Shown one piece after another: positions 1-8,108 of a stretch of DNA of 64,000 nucleotides. The stretch's first letter is position 1, and each line of letters begins with the position of its first letter. The notes under the pieces were generated by a model that saw only the letters and a list, made by a program, of their open reading frames with translations, was not told the origin of the DNA and searched no databases. The position numbers and the translations under genes were made by a program. Source of the DNA: Methanobacteriota archaeon (GTDB taxonomy: Archaea > Thermoplasmatota > Poseidoniia > Poseidoniales > Thalassarchaeaceae); assembly GCA_002718995.2 (NCBI GenBank), contig PBGL02000012.1, positions 1 through 64,000 on the forward strand, given 5' to 3'.

Positions 1-81
1 CTCGAGGAGGAGGTAATGCTCGAGTCAGCACCGCTCGAGGAGGAGGTAATGCTCGAGTCAGCACCGCTCGAGGAGGAGGTA
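1..81 (+). repeat. In-frame 33-bp tandem repeat inside the TPR gene
   Basis: Two complete 33-bp units (1-33 and 34-66) and a partial third (67-81) are identical. Each unit encodes LEEEVMLESAP, an acidic eleven-residue repeat. The array may continue beyond the left edge. Because the period is a multiple of three, copy-number change would preserve the reading frame. Confidence 0.9.
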
Positions 82-1371
82 TTTGTTGAGTCGTCACCAT
101 CAATGCCCCTGGATGATCTTGTAGAAATTGCTAGAGAAATGTTACGTAATGGGGAAGCAGAGGGTGCTTTAGAACTAGTAAAACCCCGATTGAAGAATGA
201 CGGTTCCGATGATTCCATGCTATGGTCCATCTGTGGAACCTGTCTATCAATGGTGGGGAATGAGATAGAAGCGATTCAAGCGATGGAGTACTCGATTTCA
301 ATTGGGGAAGACTCTGCAAAAACCCATTACAACCTCGCGCAGTTACTGAGAAGGAACGGTAGGAAGATGGATGCTATGCAATCATTAGCTAATGCATTAC
401 TCTCGGAGCCAGAGCACGTCAATAGCCTAATTGCTCTTGGAGAAATGAGGTTGGAATCTGGTAATTCCGATGAGGCATTATCAATATGGAAGAGAGCCCT
501 TGGATTTGATCCTGAAAACGGTATTTCAGGAAGGATATCCGAATTAGAGTCGGAAAGCATTGTTGAGGTTGAGGAAGAAGACGTTGTGGAAGAGAATCCA
601 GAAGTAGAGTCGGACAATGGGCTGGTTTCCATTGTGGATACTATGGCTAACAGGGTATCCATAGCTAGAGAGCTATCCGAATCAGGTGACCACGTTAGTG
701 CAGTGAATGCATGGAAGACGCTTCTTGAGGAAGATAGGCAATCATCAGAAATTTGGAATGGCATGGCTGATGCACTTTCCGCCGCAGGTCATGCGGATAG
801 GGCATTCCAGTGTAGGCAGAGAGCTAAAGCGATAGAAGAAGCCATAGCTAACGAGGAAGAGATCGAGATTGAAGAGGGGGCTATCGATCTAATAACAGCT
901 GGAGAAGAAGCCAAAGAGCGCCTCGACAGCATCGAGCCTGTTGAAAATGAGGATGTCAATATCTCCATCGAGTGGTACAACAGAGGTGTCAGCCTACTTG
1001 GTGAGGGTCAGGCAATAGAGGCGTTGAACTGCTTCGAGAAGGCCATAGGAGGGGCACCCAGAGAGGAGATGTCTCTCAGAGTCAAAGCTCAGGGAGGCAG
1101 GGGGCATGCACTATACCAGCTTGGCAGATACGGAGATAGTATCAGATCTTACCATACTGCAATTTCTATGGATCCTGGTGGTGTTACTGCCAGGATGCTT
1201 TACAATATGGGCTCGTCTTATGCTGCATTGGAATTATTTGAAGATGCAATCAAATGCTTTACTCAGTCAATGCAAAGAGGATTGGATGACGAAGATAATG
1301 AGCTTTGCAGAAAGCAGATTAGTAGATGTAAAATTCTTGCGAAAGAGCAATCGAGAAGAGCAGTTAACTAA
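1..1371 (+). CDS. TPR-repeat protein, 5' truncated by window edge
   Basis: The reading frame is open from base 1 to the stop at 1369-1371, so the true start is probably upstream. The protein is very acidic and has several 34-residue tetratricopeptide-like units, for example around 'AKTHYNLAQLLRRNGRKMDA', 'NSLIALGEMRLESGNSDEAL', 'EWYNRGVSLLGEGQAIEALN' and 'ARMLYNMGSSYAALELFEDA'. An acidic low-complexity linker separates two TPR blocks. TPR arrays normally mediate protein-protein contacts, and no enzymatic motif is visible. The first ATG in the window (base 16) lies inside a 33-bp tandem repeat and is unlikely to be the real start. The gene converges on fdhD, with an 8-bp overlap of the 3' ends. 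The partner or pathway cannot be inferred. Confidence 0.85.
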   Translation, partial: LEEEVMLESAPLEEEVMLESAPLEEEVFVESSPSMPLDDLVEIAREMLRNGEAEGALELVKPRLKNDGSDDSMLWSICGTCLSMVGNEIEAIQAMEYSISIGEDSAKTHYNLAQLLRRNGRKMDAMQSLANALLSEPEHVNSLIALGEMRLESGNSDEALSIWKRALGFDPENGISGRISELESESIVEVEEEDVVEENPEVESDNGLVSIVDTMANRVSIARELSESGDHVSAVNAWKTLLEEDRQSSEIWNGMADALSAAGHADRAFQCRQRAKAIEEAIANEEEIEIEEGAIDLITAGEEAKERLDSIEPVENEDVNISIEWYNRGVSLLGEGQAIEALNCFEKAIGGAPREEMSLRVKAQGGRGHALYQLGRYGDSIRSYHTAISMDPGGVTARMLYNMGSSYAALELFEDAIKCFTQSMQRGLDDEDNELCRKQISRCKILAKEQSRRAVN

Positions 1372-2170
1372 TTGACACCCTGCTCGGAGAACTGTAGATT
1401 GTCAACGACTCCCTCTTTGCGAATCCGACTAGTGTCAATCCATGTTCTCTCGCCATTTCAACTGCTAGGGAGCTTGGTGCACCAACTGCTATCAAAACTG
1501 TAAATCCGGCCCTTATGGCTTTGTGGACGAGTTCAAATGAAGCCCTTCCCGAAACAATGAGCATTAATTCGTCAGCAGGCAACTGTTCGTTGGATAATAG
1601 GTGCCCTACTAATTTGTCGAGGGCGTTGTGCCTACCTACATCCTCCTCAATGTGAACAATATCTCCATTTTTTGTTGCCACGGCCGAGGCATGAGATCCC
1701 CCCGTGGAATTGAATAATGGTTGTCTCTTCCTCAAATCATTCACAGAACTCTCTATTGAGTTCATAGATACTTGAGGTCCATTTTTCAATTTAGGTCCGT
1801 GTGTATGCAGCATGTTGGAAATGGAGTCCTTGCCACATATCCCGCATGACGAAGTGATTGTTGAAATCCTGTTGTAATCATTTAGAATTTCATGGTCAAT
1901 ACTACTACAAATGATCTCTATTGAATCAGTTGATGTTTTGATTTCAGAAACTTCCGAAAATTCACTTATGAGGCCCTCTGAATAGAGGAATCCTAAGGCA
2001 AGCTCCCTATCCCTACCAGGGGTACGCATTGTTATCCCCATAGATTTCGAAACATCCCCAGATGTGATGCGGATACTCAGTGGCAGCTCAACTGCTACAA
2101 CGTCGTCAATTCTTGATACGCCATGGCCGCCCAGCTTGGAAACATCGAACTGCTTCTCTGTACTGGCCAT
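1364..2170 (-). CDS. fdhD: FdhD-type sulfurtransferase for formate dehydrogenase maturation
   Basis: FdhD transfers sulfur to the molybdenum/tungsten bis-MGD cofactor of formate dehydrogenase-type enzymes. The family's CxxC loop is present as 'SSCGICGK' (Cys109 and Cys112 from the start used here). Other family-like segments are 'GRDRELALGFLYSEGLIS', the glycine- and His-containing 'STGGSHASAVA' and 'DVGRHNALDKLVGHLL', and the C-terminal 'LIVSGRASFELVHKA'. I chose the ATG at 2170 (269 aa); an in-frame ATG at 2224 would add 18 residues of no recognisable character. No formate dehydrogenase or other molybdoenzyme gene is in the window, so the client is unknown. The 3' end overlaps the convergent TPR gene by 8 bp. 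The divergent neighbour is an IscA-type Fe-S protein. Confidence 0.9.
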   Translation of the reverse strand: MASTEKQFDVSKLGGHGVSRIDDVVAVELPLSIRITSGDVSKSMGITMRTPGRDRELALGFLYSEGLISEFSEVSEIKTSTDSIEIICSSIDHEILNDYNRISTITSSCGICGKDSISNMLHTHGPKLKNGPQVSMNSIESSVNDLRKRQPLFNSTGGSHASAVATKNGDIVHIEEDVGRHNALDKLVGHLLSNEQLPADELMLIVSGRASFELVHKAIRAGFTVLIAVGAPSSLAVEMAREHGLTLVGFAKRESLTIYSSPSRVSIS

Positions 2171-2252
2171 GGTCCGACATTGTGTCTGAGTATTCATAGA
2201 TGGCGGAGGGCCATTCAAAACCATTCAAATACCACCTATTGTAGGGAGTCAT

Positions 2253-2648
2253 ATGGCACACGATGGTTGTGAGGGCGTTTCTCTCCCTGTGGTCTCCTCG
2301 CTAAAGCGTGATAACATCACAGACATCGAAATTAATATCTCAGATGCAGCGATAACCGCTCTGAAGTCTTCCATGAAAGGTGACGAGGGGACACACGTAC
2401 TGGTCGTTAGCGCACAGGATGGCGGATGCTCTGGATACATGTATGACATGGCGATAGTGGAAGAGCCTAAGGATCAGGCATATCAAAGAGTGGAAGTCAG
2501 TGGAATGGCCATACTCGTACACAACAGGGATAGCGCTCTATTGAATGGAATCATGATTGATTTCAAGGACTCTCTTATGGGCGGTGGTTTCCAAATAGAG
2601 AATCCGAATGCAGATAGATCATGTGGTTGCGGCCAGTCATTCGGTTAG
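2253..2648 (+). CDS. IscA/HesB-family iron-sulfur cluster carrier
   Basis: This is a small A-type carrier that would accept and deliver Fe-S clusters in the cytoplasm. The three family cysteines are present: Cys59 in 'DGGCSGYMYD' and Cys124/Cys126 in the C-terminal 'CGCGQSF'. The core 'INISDAAITALKSSM' opens the conserved fold, and the 131-aa length is normal allowing for about 25 extra N-terminal residues. The ATG at 2253 is the first in the frame and lies 82 bp from the divergent fdhD start, so both promoters probably lie in that gap. The 3' end overlaps the convergent membrane-protein gene by 12 bp. Whether it is orthologous to IscA, ErpA or SufA cannot be decided from sequence alone, so no symbol is given. 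Confidence 0.9.
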   Translation: MAHDGCEGVSLPVVSSLKRDNITDIEINISDAAITALKSSMKGDEGTHVLVVSAQDGGCSGYMYDMAIVEEPKDQAYQRVEVSGMAILVHNRDSALLNGIMIDFKDSLMGGGFQIENPNADRSCGCGQSFG

Positions 2649-3734
2649 ATTCGTTTCGTTCGACTCGAAGTCTTGTGTAAATTCTATTTCCTCGCCGTTT
2701 TTAATCCAGTCATCGAGACTCATCAGCGGGGAAATTCTGAGTGTGCCTAGGTGTCTCGTGAATAGATACACCATTGGATCGTGCTCTTCAACGACTTGTT
2801 TCTGAAATGAGTTTCTCACAACGTCACTCCTTGAGACGAAGAATGCATACTCCACGGCCACACCGATAATTGTAGCTGTGTACAAAACAAGAAGTACGCT
2901 AGTGGAGAATACGACTGGATCACCTAGCAAATCGCCCGATCTAAGCTTACTGCCGTAAATCAATTGACGGGATAATAGGAAAATCAGACCTATGCCAACA
3001 GAAGGCCCCAGGGCATCGTCAACAAGGGAATGCATGGGGATCAGCCTCCTCTTTGTTGGATCGGCGAAAACCAGAGAGTTCAGTGTAGCAGCACGAATAA
3101 CTGAAATCACAGATACGAGGAAAATGTAAAATCCGGCGCTCACTAGTAGTACTTCTGATGGGCTTAATGGCAAATATAGGACAATCAGGTAGGCGAAAAT
3201 ACCTAGAAAAACCGTGATAGGCATTCTATGAGCTGACTCGAGAACCTTATTCAATGTCCCAGTTCCATCATCCAAAGGTGGTATTCCAATAATCTCCCAG
3301 CGTGTAACCCTACGAATTATTCCGGCAACGAAGAGTAGTACTTTCTTGTCAATTAATATCCACTCTATAGGCCTGAATAGTAGGGATAAGACAACTGAAA
3401 CGGGTAAGGCGAAGAAACCCAATAGAGGAGAGAAAACAAGGGCTGGAAGTAGTAAGAAATGTTGTGTGCCGAGCGGCCTCAATAGATCTGATTCGATCCT
3501 CGACTTTCTCTCATCGTCTATCAAGAGTCTTCTTGCTTCAGAGTCTAGTTCTGTTCTATATCTCCTGATCGGAATTCCCGAGTCGAGGACTCTTCTCACC
3601 TTCTCTCGATAGTGCTCGTGCTCTGGCTCCATCCCGACCCACCACTTCCACCCAAATCTAAGAGGGAGTGATAGTAGTAGAGGCAGAAATAGGATCAATA
3701 CCCCCGTCGCTAATCCCTCAACAGGTTCAGTCAC
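2637..3734 (-). CDS. Polytopic membrane protein of unknown function
   Basis: I do not recognise a family. The 365-aa protein has about seven hydrophobic stretches suited to membrane spans: an N-terminal one (residues about 8-27), a pair around 95-125, then about 172-190, 195-215, 250-268 and 280-300. A charged segment of about 60 residues ('HEHYREKVRRVLDSGIPIRR') lies between the first span and the second pair. The C-terminus is acidic and soluble. The start is GTG at 3734. It is convergent with the IscA-like gene, overlapping by 12 bp. No catalytic or transport motif was seen. Confidence 0.7.
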   Translation of the reverse strand: MTEPVEGLATGVLILFLPLLLSLPLRFGWKWWVGMEPEHEHYREKVRRVLDSGIPIRRYRTELDSEARRLLIDDERKSRIESDLLRPLGTQHFLLLPALVFSPLLGFFALPVSVVLSLLFRPIEWILIDKKVLLFVAGIIRRVTRWEIIGIPPLDDGTGTLNKVLESAHRMPITVFLGIFAYLIVLYLPLSPSEVLLVSAGFYIFLVSVISVIRAATLNSLVFADPTKRRLIPMHSLVDDALGPSVGIGLIFLLSRQLIYGSKLRSGDLLGDPVVFSTSVLLVLYTATIIGVAVEYAFFVSRSDVVRNSFQKQVVEEHDPMVYLFTRHLGTLRISPLMSLDDWIKNGEEIEFTQDFESNETNLTE

Positions 3735-3809
3735 AAAGACTGCTTGTGCTAGGAGGATTAGAATGAACCGGTCACTATCGGTTCATAGGGGGTAAACTCG
3801 GGGTATCCA

Positions 3810-4418
3810 CTAGTTTCCACTAGCCGCGGCATAGTAAGCAGAAACCTGTGGCCAGTCTACAACATTCCACCAAGAATCAATGTAGTTTGCTCTGCCTGGT
3901 CCGAACTTCTTGTAGTACGCGTGTTCCCAGACATCTAGCCCCAAAATTGGTTGGCCGCCGCAACCGCCTTCCATTAGCGGATTATCTTGGTTTGGAGATG
4001 AGCAGATGCACAACTTACCACCATCCTTCACACATAGCCAAGCCCAACCACTACCGAATCTCGTCATTGCAGCAGTAGCGAATGATTGCTGGAATGACTC
4101 GAACGAACCAAATTCCTCATCGATAGCGGAAGCAAGAACGCCTTCTGGTCTACCCCCTCCATTGGGGCACATTACAGTCCAGAAAAGCCTGTGATTCCAG
4201 AAGCCCCCGCCATTGTTTCTGATTGCATTATTGTCAGAGTGGTTACTGAGCAGTTCCTCGATGCCCAGTCCTTCCATGCTTGTTCCCTCTATGGCAGCAT
4301 TAAGATTGGACGTGTATCCAGCGTGATGCTTACTATGGTGTATTTCCATAGTCAGCGCATCTATATGCGGCTCAAGTGCGTCGTATTCATATTCAAGTTC
4401 AGGTAGTTCGAATGCCAT
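3810..4418 (-). CDS. Superoxide dismutase, Fe/Mn family (probably Mn type)
   Basis: This enzyme dismutates superoxide to hydrogen peroxide and oxygen. Metal-ligand contexts are all visible: 'LTMEIHHSKHHAGY' (first His near residue 27), 'GGGFWNHRLFW' (second His) and 'LDVWEHAYY' (Asp and third His). The segment 'SSPNQDNPL' places the active-site Gln where manganese enzymes usually have it, which favours Mn, although cambialistic enzymes cannot be excluded. Starting at the ATG at 4418 gives 202 aa and the typical 'MAFELPELEYEYDALEPHID' beginning; an upstream ATG at 4430 would add four residues. No signal peptide is present, so it should act in the cytoplasm. It stands alone, with a 95-bp divergent gap to the next gene. 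Confidence 0.95.
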   Translation of the reverse strand: MAFELPELEYEYDALEPHIDALTMEIHHSKHHAGYTSNLNAAIEGTSMEGLGIEELLSNHSDNNAIRNNGGGFWNHRLFWTVMCPNGGGRPEGVLASAIDEEFGSFESFQQSFATAAMTRFGSGWAWLCVKDGGKLCICSSPNQDNPLMEGGCGGQPILGLDVWEHAYYKKFGPGRANYIDSWWNVVDWPQVSAYYAAASGN

Positions 4419-4513
4419 ATTCATCCTCATACTGACCGAGATGTACGCGGGATATCAATTATGGCATTGGAATCTCGGAAAATATTCATCATATTCCTGA
4501 CGATAGGGGGTTC

Positions 4514-5497
4514 ATGGCGAGAATCGCTGTTACCGATGGCATTGACGAAAATGCAGCTGAATCACTTAGGGAATCTGGCCATCAGGTTACAATAGGACAC
4601 CATGAAGCAGACTCATTGAGAAGCGGTTCACTATCGGATTTTGATATCGTAGTTATCAGAAGTGCAACAAAGATGGTTGAAGAAGTAATTTCTGCAAATT
4701 CTGGTGATAGCGGATCTTTGAAGTTGATTATTAGAGCAGGGGTGGGCGTTGATAATATCGATATTGATTCAGCGACATCGCATGGAGTTACCGTATGCAA
4801 TACGCCTGGGGCCTCAACAAATGCAGTAGTGGAGCTCACGATAGGACATCTACTTTCATCCGTTAGAAATATCGTTCGTTCGGATAGAAAAATGAGGGAC
4901 GGGGTTTGGGCCAAGAAAGAGATGAGAGGCAGCGAACTAAGAGGCAAGAAACTCGGCCTAATTGGCTATGGCAGAATTGCCAGAGGTGTTGCCGAAATAG
5001 CTAGTGGGCTAGGAATGGAAATCCATGCATATGACCCGTATATGAGTTCGGAACTAATGGATGGTGACTTTACATTACACGAGGAAGTTGACTCTGTTTT
5101 CAAAGAGTGTACGCACATTTCCGTTCATTGCTTTTTTTCGGATGAAACCGAGCATATGGTGAATCTCAGACGTGTATCTATGATGCCTAGCATAGGCGCG
5201 GATGGAATTGAATGTGGAAATCACATAGTGAACTGTGCAAGAGGCGGGATAGTGGATGAAGAGGGGATTCTGGAAGCTTTGAAGACTGGCAAACTATCGT
5301 CTGCAGCTCTTGACGTATTCGAAAGTGAACCGGCGACTGGTAATTCTTTACTGGGGCATGATAGGTTCTCATCTACACCTCATATTGGTGCATCAACAAG
5401 AGAAGCACAAGCAAGAATTGGGGATGAAATTATCTCTATAGTGGAAGAATTCGAACAGGGCATAATCCCTGGGTCAGCATTAAACAGACTACTCTAG
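4514..5497 (+). CDS. D-2-hydroxyacid dehydrogenase, short phosphoglycerate dehydrogenase type
   Basis: The enzyme belongs to the D-isomer-specific 2-hydroxyacid dehydrogenases and most resembles 3-phosphoglycerate dehydrogenase, the first step of serine synthesis. Evidence includes 'GVGVDNIDIDSATSHGV', the NAD-binding 'LGLIGYGRIARGVAEIA', the catalytic Arg in 'NCARGGIVDEEGIL', the Glu in 'ALDVFESEPA' and the His in 'TPHIGASTREAQ'. At 327 aa it lacks the C-terminal ACT or intervening regulatory domain of long SerA proteins, so serine feedback through ACT is not expected. The 3' end overlaps convergent valS by 9 bp. Substrate assignment is likely but not certain because the short forms include glycerate and glyoxylate reductases. 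Confidence 0.85.
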   Translation: MARIAVTDGIDENAAESLRESGHQVTIGHHEADSLRSGSLSDFDIVVIRSATKMVEEVISANSGDSGSLKLIIRAGVGVDNIDIDSATSHGVTVCNTPGASTNAVVELTIGHLLSSVRNIVRSDRKMRDGVWAKKEMRGSELRGKKLGLIGYGRIARGVAEIASGLGMEIHAYDPYMSSELMDGDFTLHEEVDSVFKECTHISVHCFFSDETEHMVNLRRVSMMPSIGADGIECGNHIVNCARGGIVDEEGILEALKTGKLSSAALDVFESEPATGNSLLGHDRFSSTPHIGASTREAQARIGDEIISIVEEFEQGIIPGSALNRLL

Positions 5498-7969
5498 ACG
5501 ATGCATGTCGGTGAGTGCTTGGGAGACTATTCCTAGACCTGTAGGAACCTCAATCCCTGAAATTGGTGATTTCAGTGACATTCCAGCTTCCTTCTTGGCC
5601 TTCCAAACCATGGAGTTGAATTCCATAACTTTCGCTGTAAGATCGGGAATATCGCCAAAGACATCAGTATTTACCAATTCCACGGAAGCTGGGAAGTCTC
5701 TTACGTCAACTGCACTGATCCCGTATATTTGTGTTGACAGGTAGTGTGTGAAGAAGGGACAAACAGGAGAGAATGCGGTTAGTAAGTCCCTGACGATTCT
5801 ATGCAGCGTCCACTCAGCCGATTTATCTCCGTTATACAGTCTTGATTTTGCCATCTCTAGCCAATGGCCGGGGAAGACCCCAGTCCAAAAACCCTTGATT
5901 GCCTGGCTAGCGTTGTATATGTCTAACTCGGACCAGGCATTCGATACCCTACTCATAACCTGATTGAATTCTGATAGTATCCACAAATCCTCATTGTTCA
6001 TATCTTCGGGGGTGTTTTCGAGATTCACTGGTACATCGAACTGGCTAGCAAATCTTGCTACATTGAACATCTTGGTCAGCACGCCATAGTATTTTGATTC
6101 GATTTCTTCAGGGTTAATGTGGAAGTCATCTCCGACCTGTGCATCGCAGGCTTTCCAGAGTCTGAAGCACTCACTTCCAATCTTGTTTGCCTTGAGGCTT
6201 ACTTGCTTGCCTTCGGGACCTTTGATCTTCCATGAGCCGGTTCTTCCGCCTGCTCCGCACTCTAGAACGGAGTCAGCATCTATTCCATTACCGAGGGATT
6301 TGGACATCTTACGACCCCATGGATCCATTCCAAGGCCGTCTACCCAGATATTCTGAAATCCTGGCTTGTCAAGTAGAAGTGCGCTCTTCAGAAGGGTGTA
6401 GTAAAGCCATGTCCTTACAATTTCCTTACCTTGTGGCCTAATAGATGTTGGAAATGCCCTTTCAAACATTTCTGGGTCGCTGATATATCCTGAAACATAC
6501 AGATTGGAGTTGGAAGAATCCATCCACGTATCGAAAACCTTTTCCTCGCCATGAATTGCTCCGAGTGAATCGGATAATTCGTTATAGCTGCCAATATGTT
6601 CCCTGGTAGATCTATCCAGAACTTCCGATCCAGCAGGAGGCGAATCTCGCCAAGGTTGGACATAGGTCCCATGTGGTGGGACCACCACCTTACTACCGTC
6701 ATCGGAATACCAAATCGGAACTTCAGTATGATACCACCTCCTCCTACTGATAGGCCAATCAATCGAAATACCATCCATCCAGTCGTGAAGAAATTGTCTA
6801 TTTCTTTCGGGGATGAAAACTGATTGGTCCGAGAGTTCCCTCAGTCTTTCAAGTATATGCGTCTGCCTGACATACCACTCCTTTAGCAGAATGATCTCGA
6901 CCGGATTGCCTCCCCTCTCACTGACAGGGACCTCCTGCATCCTCTTATTGGATGATTCTAGACGGCCGGTTTCAGTAAGAATCTGTATTGCTGCGTCTCT
7001 TGCATCTTCGGATTTCATGCCTACAAGAGGTCCGGAAATCTCTGTTAGCCTACCCTCGAGATCAATGGCTACAAACGGCTTTAATCCCAATTCTCTGAAA
7101 ACTGACACATCATTCTGATCTCCAAAAGAGCATACCATTAACACTCCACTACCGAAATCGGATTTAACAGAGGGGTGGGTCATAATCTCGACCATGTTCT
7201 CACGATCTTTGACTGGCAATGGAAGTGAAATTTTCTTTCCGACGAGATGCCTATACCTATCGTCATCTGGGTGTACGACGACAACTCCACAGGCACAAAT
7301 GAGCTCTGGCCTAGTGGTTGAAATTATCACATCCTGACCATCTTCAGTGGTCCATCTTACATCGCATAGAAGAGTCTCCCTTGAAACTCTCTGAACTTCA
7401 GCGTCGGCAATTGTGGTACCCTCAATAGGATCGTAGATATTGGGCCTTAGATCTTCTACAATATCGCCCCTTCTGAATAAGTCTACGAAGATGGATTGTG
7501 TTACTGCACGGAAATCGGGAGCGTCTGTCAAGTATTCGTTGGCATAATCACAAGAAAGCCCCACTCGCTTGGCCGTCTTCCTCATTGCCTGGGTGTACTC
7601 CTCTATCGTTTCCGAGCATAACTCAAGAAACTCACCTCTCTCATAAGTTCTCATCTTTCTACCCGTCTTTTTTTCGACCGTGAATTCGATGTTGATGCCA
7701 TTTCTATCGACGCCCCAAGGGAAGTACACCTCTTTACCCATCAATCTCTGACTCCTAGCAATGACATCTATCATGCTATACTGCGCGACTGCACCAATAT
7801 GCCAAGTGCCACTAGGATATGGCGGTGGCGTGTCAATCACGAAGAGCTCCCTATTACTTCTTGGATCGAAGGAGTACCTTTCATTGAATGTAGGTCCGAA
7901 GTGATCCTCTTGGATCCTCTTCTCGAGGTCTATTGTCCACCTCTTGTCCCGTATAGTTGGGTCGCCCAC
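5489..7969 (-). CDS. valS: Valyl-tRNA synthetase
   Basis: This class I synthetase charges tRNA-Val. The HIGH-type signature appears as 'PPPYPSGTWHIGAV' near residue 50 and the KMSKS loop as 'GRKMSKSLGNGID' near residue 545. The archaeal ValRS-like segment 'IDWPISRRRWYHTEVPIWY' lies between them. The CP1 editing domain includes 'TTRPELICACGVVVVHP', and the C-terminal half is an anticodon-binding helical domain. The 826-aa length fits an archaeal ValRS without a long C-terminal coiled coil. The start is GTG at 7969, followed by 'GDPTIRDKRWTIDLEKRI'. The 139-bp region upstream is shared with the divergent exporter gene and is rich in hairpins. Confidence 0.93.
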   Translation of the reverse strand: MGDPTIRDKRWTIDLEKRIQEDHFGPTFNERYSFDPRSNRELFVIDTPPPYPSGTWHIGAVAQYSMIDVIARSQRLMGKEVYFPWGVDRNGINIEFTVEKKTGRKMRTYERGEFLELCSETIEEYTQAMRKTAKRVGLSCDYANEYLTDAPDFRAVTQSIFVDLFRRGDIVEDLRPNIYDPIEGTTIADAEVQRVSRETLLCDVRWTTEDGQDVIISTTRPELICACGVVVVHPDDDRYRHLVGKKISLPLPVKDRENMVEIMTHPSVKSDFGSGVLMVCSFGDQNDVSVFRELGLKPFVAIDLEGRLTEISGPLVGMKSEDARDAAIQILTETGRLESSNKRMQEVPVSERGGNPVEIILLKEWYVRQTHILERLRELSDQSVFIPERNRQFLHDWMDGISIDWPISRRRWYHTEVPIWYSDDGSKVVVPPHGTYVQPWRDSPPAGSEVLDRSTREHIGSYNELSDSLGAIHGEEKVFDTWMDSSNSNLYVSGYISDPEMFERAFPTSIRPQGKEIVRTWLYYTLLKSALLLDKPGFQNIWVDGLGMDPWGRKMSKSLGNGIDADSVLECGAGGRTGSWKIKGPEGKQVSLKANKIGSECFRLWKACDAQVGDDFHINPEEIESKYYGVLTKMFNVARFASQFDVPVNLENTPEDMNNEDLWILSEFNQVMSRVSNAWSELDIYNASQAIKGFWTGVFPGHWLEMAKSRLYNGDKSAEWTLHRIVRDLLTAFSPVCPFFTHYLSTQIYGISAVDVRDFPASVELVNTDVFGDIPDLTAKVMEFNSMVWKAKKEAGMSLKSPISGIEVPTGLGIVSQALTDMHRLE

Positions 7970-7992
7970 GAAAACTCCTCGCGAACATTCCT

Positions 7993-8085
7993 GAGAACTC
8001 CCGTTCTTGACTGTTCCCGCCTACGGCGGGTATGTTCTAACTGCATTCGGCATGAATACAGCGGCGAGGGGTTGAAGTCCCCTCG
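7993..8085. promoter_or_regulatory. Hairpin-rich divergent intergenic region (valS / exporter)
   Basis: Three short inverted repeats lie in the 139-bp gap. AGAAC/GTTCT is at about 7994-8007, CCCGCC-TAC-GGCGGG at 8016-8030, and CGAGGGG/CCCCTCG with a 7-base loop at 8065-8085. They could be RNA structures in either 5' leader, a transcription terminator remnant or a protein-binding site. The function is unknown. Confidence 0.4.
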
Positions 8086-8108
8086 TCTGTCAGCCAACTA
8101 CGAATAGA

